Both the position numbers and the translations under genes were made by a program. A stretch of 64,000 nucleotides of DNA from Amborella trichopoda (lineage: Eukaryota; Streptophyta; Magnoliopsida; Amborellales; Amborellaceae), in the NCBI RefSeq assembly GCF_000471905.2, contig NW_006498150.1, positions 1,049,299 through 1,113,298 of the forward strand, read 5' to 3'. The notes beneath the pieces are model-generated. The model worked only from the letters and a program-made list of their open reading frames with translations, ran no database searches and was not told the origin of the DNA. Of this stretch, positions 56,815 through 64,000 are shown one piece after another (positions within the stretch are counted from its first letter, which is position 1; each line of letters opens with the position of its first letter).

Positions 56815-58675
56815 GGTCTCTGCATGTCCTCCTATTATGACCCACTGTACCGCATCGTTTGCATTTCATAGGCCTGGTGATGGGCTGCTTAGTCTCTGAT
56901 CTTTTTCGTTACTTTTTTTGGTCTACCGAGAAGGCATGTCATCTTTGGTGGCAACACTGTACGGTTGAACAGACTTGTCAACTCAATATCATCCGGGACA
57001 GGCCCAAAGGGAGTATGAAAGACCCAGTATGCAGTGGGATCCAAATGCATATGGTTAATAGCCGCAATCGCATGAGTACACGGTATGCCACCGAGTTGTC
57101 ATTTTCTACAACTGCATAACCAATGAGTTTAATCGACAACGTACTTCTTTCTAAGATAGTGGACCTTAAGCTATGCATCTATGGTTGATATAACTGTGTG
57201 CAAAAATCTAGCCTTCATCTTTCACAAGTCCAGTAATTATTGGGCTTTGGGTACTAGCAGGCCTCTCCAACTATTACCTAACTCCCTCTTCTCTTAAAAT
57301 CTGATCATCAATTGTACCCTTATTTTTTCACACATTATAATGATCGACTTTTCTCGAGCCGACATTATCCAAGCATTGAATGACTCGGCTATATTAGAGG
57401 TAAGATGATTGTATTTTATCCTTGGAAAATAGGCATCTGCCCAATATTTGGGAGGGATATTTTTAATCCACTCATATACTTTAGGGTCGACACACTGTAT
57501 GTCAAACATAATTTTTTCAAACCCACTAATGGTCATTTTATTGGCAGCCTTCCAAAACAACATCAGCAATACTTCGGTGTTTGCTGACTTTTTCATAAAG
57601 CCCTTGAAATTCTCTCCTATATGTCGCATGCAGAATGCTGAAAAATACGTGGGAAATCATTTTTCTATTGCTTCTGGTAGGCTTTTTTGTCGATCTGATA
57701 TAATTGTTAAGGCAGACAGATTAGAAAACTCATTTAATAACTTACTCAGTATACTTAAGAACCAATACCAACTCTGGTAGTTCTCCTTCTCGACCACTGC
57801 AAATGCCAATGAAAAGAGTCCATTATTTGCATCTATAGAAAATGGCGCACAATAATATGCCTTGATACTTTCATTTTAAAAATGTCCCATCAATACTAAT
57901 TAGCGGCTTGCATCCATTAACAAACCCATGATGCATGGACGATAAATAATGAATAGTCGTTTGAACTTGCTTTCATCTGTATCAATGTTCGGTTCCCGGG
58001 TTGGTTATTCGGAGCTTCTCCGCATACAGGGGGAGGTCATGGTATTGTTATTCATGTGATCCATCCATCATCTCTTTAGCAACCTCTTTTCCCCACCAAG
58101 CTTGCATATAGGAAAGCTTGACACCCTGATCGCGTTGGACATCCTTTATGATGTCTTTAGCTTTAAGTTTTGGTTTGCCACTAAGACGGGCTTTAATTTT
58201 TTTGCCACCCAATCAGTACGAGCTAGTGGCTGATGGACCCTCCCCATTGGACCACTACTTGTGTACTACTTAACCATATATTTCACTTTGAAGTATGACG
58301 TACTGCCAACTCGTAAGCACTGCACTCGCCATGTGCATCCCTTTGCCTTACAACTTGCCCACACCCGTCCCAATTCACTTTTGCAAACTTCAGAACAAAA
58401 TTTTTGTGGATTGCAAAATCAATAAGATGATGCCGACATTCATTGATACTTTCAAAATATTGCCCTATATTCAATTGAACCTTGATACGAACTCCTCTAC
58501 ATGGGCTCTCTAATGGTTCAATAGCCTCCATATCACGCTTTGGTACAATCTCAGGGTTAGGCGCCACTTGAATGTTTTGATCTTGATTAGTTAAAGTGTT
58601 ATGCCGACAGTTGACAAAAGATAGAGTGTAAGATGAAACAACATTTTCTATACATAATAAAATAAAATAAAGCAA
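56815..58675 (-). pseudogene. MuDR-type MULE transposase
   Basis: The minus strand shows, in order: the N-terminal MuDR DNA-binding region (VQLNIGQYFESINECRHHLI, 58480-58420); a KFKRLF segment; the DDE core (MDASR, then DANNGLFSLAFAVVEKENYQ near 57800-57880); SDRQKSLPEAIEKWFPTY then FCMRHI near 57620-57700; YNHLTSNIAESFNAW near 57360-57400; a SWIM zinc finger C-S-C-R-K-(stop)-Q-L-G-G-I-P-C-T-H (57125-57080); and a terminal zinc knuckle CKRCGTVGHNRRTC (56865-56822). The stop in the SWIM finger replaces the usual Trp (TGG to TGA). Several other stops and frame changes are present. It converges on the PMD gene. Confidence 0.9.
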
Positions 58676-59531
58676 ATTACAAATGGAAACATAAATTGTA
58701 GATATACCTATTTATTGAGGATGAACCTTTACCAATAGATTCCCGTTCTGACTCCATTGTAGAGGCAATATATACAACAAGTTTTTAAAATTCCCCTCCC
58801 AACATAAAACATACATCTACATCATTACTAACATCAATCAAATCAAGCCTACTAGAAAGACTTGTGTTGTGGTACATAATAACTAGTTTGTTTTGATCAT
58901 ACATTGTTAAATTACTAAAATGACTTTTAGTTTCTCCAAATAACTATTTCCGTTATACTTTGTAACCTTCAAATTTCCCCCTTTGTAAAAGATACATTTG
59001 TCATTTGCATTCGTCTCAAATGAACCCCTGTATCGGAATACCAGTTGCACTCCCTCAGTAAGCATCGTCAATGCAACTATATTAAATAAATAGCATAATT
59101 TGTGTTACAATAAATTGATACAATAAATAATACAATAAATTTGGATATTCGTAACTACTTTAGGGTTCATAAAATGTGAGTATTACATAACAAATTGGAA
59201 TAGTGTACTACTATAAAAATAAAAATAATAAAAAAACAACAAAAATAACAACTGCTCAAAATAATCAATTGTAACAAAATTAACAAACTACTCTATTAAT
59301 TGTAAGAAAATTAACAAAAAATAATCAACAACATAAGGGAAGAGTAAGAACAGTACCAATCACGACCGTGAGCCAATCTCGTGAGATACTGTATTGGGGG
59401 AAAGTAAAAAGGGTATGATCCACGTATGATACTGTATTTGGCTTGTTTTCCAGCAACTTTATATATATATTGGGGGAAAGTGAAAAGGGTATGATCCACG
59501 TATGATATTGTATTAGGCTTGTTTTCCAGCA

Positions 59532-59566
<35 letters not shown>

Positions 59567-59720
59567 CTTACAATAAAACGCAGGAAAAATAGGCCCAAAT
59601 ATTTTCAATTAATCAAAAACCAAAATCCACAACATTTCGATTGTTCAAAAACATATCGAAATTTCGGTTTTTGAACAACCAAAAAACCTAATTTCAGTTA
59701 TTAAGGAGAGCAATTCACAT
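58676..59720. other. Upstream region of the transposase, with a 76-bp tandem duplication
   Basis: AT-rich. The 76-bp unit TTGGGGGAAAGT... to ...CAGCAACTTTATATATAT occurs at 59394 and 59470, each followed by (TA)n. No other gene is recognised. Two further palindromes lie at about 59636-59690, just inside the right TIR. Confidence 0.6.
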
Positions 59721-60005
59721 TTTCGGATGTTGAACAACCGAAATTAGATTTTTGGTTGTTCAACACCCGAAGACACTAATTTTGGTTGTTGAACAACCAA
59801 AACCAACGCGGAAGGTTAAAACAACTATTCCCGTTTTCAGTTGTTGAACAAACCAACTTTTTTTTAATTCGGTTCTTCAACACCCAAAAATGGGTAAAGT
59901 CATCTTTTTTAAAAAATGCCGTTATGAAAAGGAAAAAATGGACATCCCGGTAATAATGGAAACTCAAAGGTGTATCCGTAATAACGCATATTAGCGTAAT
60001 TTCTC
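59721..60005 (-). repeat. Right TIR of the MULE
   Basis: About 285 bp, reverse complement of the left TIR. It contains four to five copies of the GTTGTTSAACAAC palindrome (59727-59870). Confidence 0.9.
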
Positions 60006-60014
60006 ATGATAATA

Positions 60015-60809
60015 TAAGGGTGAAGTCATCGTTGTAATTTTTGGGTAAAATATAACCTACTTAATATAAGGGTGGAAAGTTCGTTGCATTTTTTTTTGAG
60101 TAAAATATAACCATACGTAATATAAGGGTGAAAAAAAGGGCAAGCTTTCTATGCTTCCCCTACAGCATAAAACTTATATACTTCCCCTTATCCAACTGAC
60201 CATTTTGAATGGAGAGTTAAGATTGCCCCAATCACAATGTCACTCTCTACACTATTTTATTTTTAATTTTTTTTATAAACTATTTTGACACCAAATTTTA
60301 GACGTTCAATTCTCTATTAAACTCGCACTAGAGAAAAATATAAGAACAATATTTCCAACAAAATAAAATAACCAAAATACCTCTGAAAGTTTCAAGGGGT
60401 ATTTTGATCATTTTATTTTATCAAAAAATTATTTTTAATATTTTTTATAAGTGTGCAGCAATGAGAAGATAGCACAACCAAATTTCATATTCATACAATT
60501 TGTATAAAAAAAACTAAAAATAAAATAATTTGAGACGTCGGATCTAAGATCAAACGGTGAGTGGCTCTTTTGATCAAAATTGGACGGTTGGATGGTAGGA
60601 GAAACATAGATCTTCTATGATGTAGGGGAAGTATAGAAACCTTTCCCGAAAAAAAAAATATCTGTATATAATTTTATCTAAAAATGGAGAGCATTTTGTT
60701 TTTTGATCACGTGATTTAAACCCACACTAAAATAAAGTAACAAACACTAGGCAAAATAGTCGAAATTCAAGAGTAAAAAAAAATAAAAATTGAAGGAGCA
60801 AACTCATGA
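60015..60809. other. Spacer with GGGTGAAAATATAAC-type direct motifs
   Basis: GGGTAAAATATAAC (60044) and TGAGTAAAATATAACC (about 60098), with AATATAAGGGTG nearby three times, repeat in the right flank. GGGTAAAATATAAC also precedes the left TIR (52087). Nothing else was recognised. Confidence 0.5.
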
Positions 60810-61150
60810 TTATGACTTAGGAAAAAGTTTATATAGAGCCGAGGCTCTAAACAATCAAATTAAAGCCACATCAAAAATTTCATTAGAAGAGATTGTTTTG
60901 ATGCCCAAATATTCTTAAATTGATCATCTTGACATCAAGATGCATGAACATGAGAAAAAAAAAAAGAAGATCTACTCGATCTACCCTATTTTTGAAGCCT
61001 TAAATTTTATAATTAAAGATGAAAATATATTTTAAGGCTATCACAAAGATTTCCAATATTGAAACCACATTTCTCGATACTATTTAAAGGTGGACTTTAC
61101 TTTGATTGGTTAGAGCTTTGGCTCTATACAAACCTCACCTTTATGACTTA
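60810..61150. mobile_element. MITE with 10-bp target duplication
   Basis: The element is 60820-61140 (321 bp), flanked by the identical TTATGACTTA at 60810-60819 and 61141-61150. The TIR core TATAGAGCCRARGCTCTAA is itself partly palindromic and continues with CAATCAAA. No coding. The 9-10 bp duplication points to the MULE superfamily. Confidence 0.88.
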
Positions 61151-61187
61151 TCTAGTTTATTGGAAAGTGTTAGTTTATAATTCAAAA

Positions 61188-61567
61188 GAGGAATGATTTC
61201 ATGCAATGGTTGTATTACAGTATAATGCGACCACACTTTTAGAAAACCATGTTTTTGGCATTTGTATGACTCCAAATTTTGCATACACATATTTTGTGGT
61301 AGTAATATAGAGTACTATTATTATGTTACAATCCTATATTATAACGACACTAACATTAATGATGTGGATACAATCCCGTATTACAACGAAATAACACTAA
61401 CATTAATGATGTGGATGCTATTTCATCATAAATAGTCAACATGCAAAAAACAATGAAAAATCAAATGATGATAATAATATTGAAAATCTTGTTGTAAAAC
61501 GATTGGATTGGATAAATGCAAGATAAGTATTCCACTATTTGAAGTGAATAAAATATGTTTTTGAATT
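61188..61567. mobile_element. Partial copy of the GAGCAATGAT MITE family
   Basis: The left end GAGGAATGATTTCATGCAATGG and the interior TTTGTATGACTCCAAATTTTGCATACA match the family members. No right end was seen before the next copy starts. At 61340-61420 an ACACTAACATTAATGATGTGGAT unit is repeated twice. Confidence 0.6.
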
Positions 61568-62105
61568 GAGCAATGATTTGATGTAATGGTTGTATCATAA
61601 TATAATGCAACCACATTAAAAAACCATGTTAGAGACATTTGTTTGACGAAAGTTTTTTAGATGTATACTGTTTTCATTCTAAAGAATAATCACAAAAAAT
61701 AAAATTTAGAAAAAAACGTCCTAAAAAATATTTTTCTAGCCCAATTAATATAAGCCATCCATTTTAGTAAGAAGGTTAGATATAGGCCTCATAAGGATTT
61801 TTTTATTCTTAAAATTTTTATATAGTGTTATCATCATTAGATTAACAATGCTAAAAAAGAAAAAAGCAATTTTGAATTTTTCAAGGCCTAGATCTTGAAA
61901 TTTATTAAATGGACGGTCAAGATTCATTGTTTAAGGGTGTGCTAATTTTTACCATATCTAGAGTGCAAATTGATTTTTTTTTTTTCATAAAATTGATTAT
62001 GAAGATGACGCGAATGTGTGTGCAAAATTTAAAGTTATACAAATGGCAAAAATATGATTTTTTGGTTGCAGTATATTAAGATACAACCGCATGAAATAAT
62101 TGCTC
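61568..62105. mobile_element. MITE of the GAGCAATGAT family (538 bp), next to the WD-repeat gene
   Basis: The left end GAGCAATGATTTGATGTAATGG pairs with the right end, which reverse-complements to GAGCAATTATTTCATGCGG. It has the AACCATGTTAGAGACATTTG interior typical of the family. It ends about 320 bp upstream of the AAMP-like start codon. Confidence 0.8.
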
Positions 62106-62423
62106 ATCATTATATTGTTATTATGCCCTAGAAATTTAGTGACGAAGATTCGAGGAGCGAGGGTCTGCGAGCCAGCGAGTGGTAACGAGCAGCGAGTAGT
62201 GAGTGATAGCGAGCCGAGTGTTCTACTCGAACTTCGCCATATCTATTGGACACCCCCCAGAGAGCGATACACGCGAAGAAAGAGAAAACCTCCTCAAAAA
62301 AAAATCACTGAGGCTGTTTCAGCGAGCAGCCCATTCATTCTTCTCCCATATTTCTCCACCAAATTGAGTGTTGTTAGAGACAGAGAGAGAGCGGTGTTTC
62401 AGCTGAGCTCGACCACTTAAAAG
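62106..62423 (+). promoter_or_regulatory. Promoter/5' leader of the AAMP-like gene
   Basis: From about 62145 the sequence changes abruptly to GC-rich with many GCGAG pentamers (62157-62217). This looks like a 5' leader. A TATATTAAG string at about 62071-62080, inside the right TIR of the MITE, is the nearest TATA-like motif upstream; whether it is used is unknown. Confidence 0.4.
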
Positions 62424-62532
62424 ATGAATGGTGGGGCGCATGGGAAAGACATTGAGGAGGAGGACGCCGACGGCGGAGATGTCTTTCTCGATGACCAGGA
62501 CATTCTCCACGAGGAAACCCTCGATGTCGAAG
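62424..62532 (+). CDS. AAMP: AAMP-like WD-repeat protein, exon 1
   Basis: The exon starts MNGGAHGKDIEEEDADGGDV and ends FLDDQDILHEETLDVE plus one base. It is followed by donor GTGCCT. The acidic D-V-F-(I/L)-D-x-x-D-I-x-x-E-x-T-V-D-x-E start is that of plant angio-associated migratory cell protein homologues (Arabidopsis At1g71840 type). These are cytosolic or nuclear WD40 beta-propeller proteins of uncertain function. It is 36 codons plus 1 nt. The first Met at the head of the conserved acidic tract is chosen as the start. Confidence 0.88.
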
Positions 62533-62701
62533 GTGCCTTCCTCTCTCTCTTAACTCCTTTTTCCCTTTTTTTCTTCATGTACTTCATGTATATTTGAACC
62601 TCGATGATCAACATGAATCCCTCCCGCTCTCTCTCTTCCATCTTTTTGGGGTTTGAATCTCTTTATAGCGCTCACCAGTGGGGAGTGTTGCTTTCTTACA
62701 G

Positions 62702-62746
62702 ATCTCCCTGATGCTGATGAGGTTTCAGATTCTGATATCGAGATTG
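62702..62746 (+). CDS. AAMP: AAMP-like WD-repeat protein, exon 2
   Basis: This 45-nt exon has an acceptor TTCTTACAG and a donor GTAAGT. With the last base of exon 1 it reads EDLPDADEVSDSDIEI, the family's hallmark E-D-L-P-D-A-D motif. It ends with one base of the next codon. The WD repeats themselves must lie to the right of the window. Confidence 0.9.
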
Positions 62747-64000
62747 GTAAGTTTTAATTTACTCATTCGACTCTGATACATCACTCACCTGCACTAGCAC
62801 TTGTATGAATTCCCAGAATTCTAATTTGATTGTAACTTGAGATTCAAACGCATGTCTTCTAGTTCAAACATTTGGTGACTAAGCATATACGTACATATGG
62901 GCATATTGGTGTTGCCCAATCGTTTTACTGTGTTTTACTGTTGTTCCATGCTTTTCAATGAGACTCAGTTTGTCTGTTTGTTTGAAAAGAGGGAGACTCA
63001 GTTTGTTTGTTTGAAAAGAGGGTATCTTCCTTTGTACAGACCACAGTTTATGCTGGAATTTGATTGATGTGGTGCAGCTGTGGCACTGAAAATTCTTAGG
63101 GGTGCTTCGAGGATGATTCTTAAGATGGATACTGGTCTAGAAAGATTTTTCTTGATGTCGGTGCATGATTTATTTCAGATGAATTTTCCTTTAGTTGTGT
63201 CAATTAGATTTAGTGTTTCGCAACGCAGCTTTATTGACTTATTTTTGGAGAGAATGTAGGGTATTAGAGATCGTTTGGTAATTTCCTTTGTGCATATTGT
63301 CTTGTTCAAATTGAAGGATTTCATTATGGTTTCCCTAGGAGGATGCTTTTACACGGGATTACCTCTAGGCAATGCTTCTAGAATGGGTGCATGTTGAGAA
63401 CTAGGAAATGTTTATCTGTTGGTGCTTTGTGGCATTCATGCAGTTTTGAATTTGATGTATTCAATCTTTTCGGTTAATGGAACATTGTTTTAAAACAAAA
63501 GGCTTGAGCTCCGTGAGTTTATTAAAATAATGCATTTGTGAAACTTTTGTATGAATTTCGTACTTAAGTTTTAGATGGTAAATGCAAGAGGAAGTTAGCT
63601 TTGAAGAACATGCCAGAGGCACCAATTTATTTCATAAAGTTTTTGTTTTTTTCCTGGATTTGTGATTGACCATGTGGCAATTTTGTCAATACTCATTTTG
63701 CTCTCTAGGGGTGTTTAATTGTTTCAACTTGAACTATATAATTTGTTAGTTTGTTGTGTGAAGGTGGTGATGTTGTGTTGGCAATGGTCTAGTTGTGGTG
63801 CTGATGTGTTGGCGATGGTCTAGTTGTGGTGCTGATATGTTGGTGCTAGTAGTTATGTTGAAGTGGATGCAGTGGTGGTGGTGGTGGAGTGATGGTGGTG
63901 GTGTGTGCTAGGCTGGGCATAAATGATGGTACTGGCAGCGAAATGGCGGTGGTGGAGTGGTATTTGGCGGTGGCTAAGTGGCGGTGACAATGGTGGTGGT
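62747..64000 (+). other. Intron 2 of the AAMP-like gene, with minisatellites
   Basis: No further exon is seen, so the intron is at least 1.25 kb. Repeats: a pair of about 30-bp units (GACTCAGTTTGTTTG...TTTGAAAAGAGGG) at 62961-63022; two 34-bp units (GTGTTGGCRATGGTCTAGTT) at 63775-63845; and a GGT-rich tract from about 63860 to the end. Confidence 0.8.

Larger units (their letters stand above)
52105..60014. mobile_element. Mutator-like element carrying a PMD gene and a MuDR transposase
   Basis: The element is 52114-60005 (7,892 bp), bordered by the identical 9-mer ATGATAATA (52105-52113 and 60006-60014), the target-site duplication length typical of Mutator. The termini are GAAAAAATTACGCTAATATCC and, reverse-complemented, GAGAAATTACGCTAATATGC, the start of TIRs of about 285-300 bp. 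Inside are a PMD gene on the plus strand (53538-55597), a MITE (55716-55979), a palindrome-rich spacer (56160-56560), a transposase on the minus strand (56815-58675) and a 1 kb spacer before the right TIR. Both genes have stops, so this copy can no longer encode intact proteins. Confidence 0.92.

Noticed and set aside
62100..62420. A 106-codon open frame immediately upstream of the AAMP-like start
   Set aside because: It begins within the end of the MITE, has no known motif and stops 3 nt before the conserved ATG. It is best read as chance openness of the 5' leader.

Overview
This is a 64 kb stretch of nuclear DNA from a flowering plant. The evidence is two intron-containing plant genes with GT-AG splice sites, L1 and RTE LINEs, a Ty3/gypsy chromovirus, hAT and Mutator-like DNA transposons, a plant-mobile-domain gene, and a scrap of plastid ndhC. 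The species cannot be told from the window. The sequence is AT-rich, with two assembly gaps (17252-17337 and 34714-34999). All identifications come from reading translations and repeats by eye; no search was run.

Region 1 (about 1-43.8 kb, minus strand) is one gene: an F-box/leucine-rich-repeat (RNI-like) protein of the Arabidopsis At3g58530 type. Six exons are readable, at 43800-43648, 32807-32748, 16182-16099, 15800-15679, 15494-15419 and 6256-6186. They keep frame across every junction and give about 189 codons, roughly the first half of the family. The 3' exons lie left of the window. A TATA box sits at 44057-44051. The introns are very large (10.8, 16.6 and 9.2 kb, and at least 6.2 kb) because they are packed with transposons. 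Intron 6 holds a long inverted repeat and degenerate duplications. Intron 5 holds a MULE-type MITE, an RTE LINE with a duplicated 3' end, a hAT element with a perfect 8-bp target duplication, a solo LTR and an L1 remnant. Intron 2 holds a small LTR retrotransposon, plastid-derived ndhC, and a nearly full-length degenerate L1 (minus strand). That L1 is itself broken by a plus-strand L1 and by a hAT element. Intron 1 holds an RTE that has lost its reverse-transcriptase palm and a 6.2 kb chromovirus with another RTE inserted in its protease region.

Region 2 (44.1-52.1 kb) has no recognisable gene. It holds a foldback-type inverted repeat, a 510-bp tandem duplication, a hairpin with a third arm copy, and a 220-bp MITE.

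Region 3 (52114-60005) is a complete 7.9 kb Mutator-like element with about 300-bp terminal inverted repeats and a perfect 9-bp target-site duplication. It carries a plant-mobile-domain (PMD) gene (plus) and a MuDR-type transposase gene (minus) in convergent orientation, both decayed. Its TIRs and the space between its two genes are studded with copies of the palindrome GGTTGTTCAACAACC. This is the most interesting system in the window.

Region 4 (60.0-64 kb) has two or three MITEs. One of them ends about 320 bp upstream of the start codon of a WD-repeat gene of the AAMP (angio-associated migratory cell protein) family. The first two exons of that gene (62424-62532 and 62702-62746, plus strand) are in the window; the rest lies to the right.
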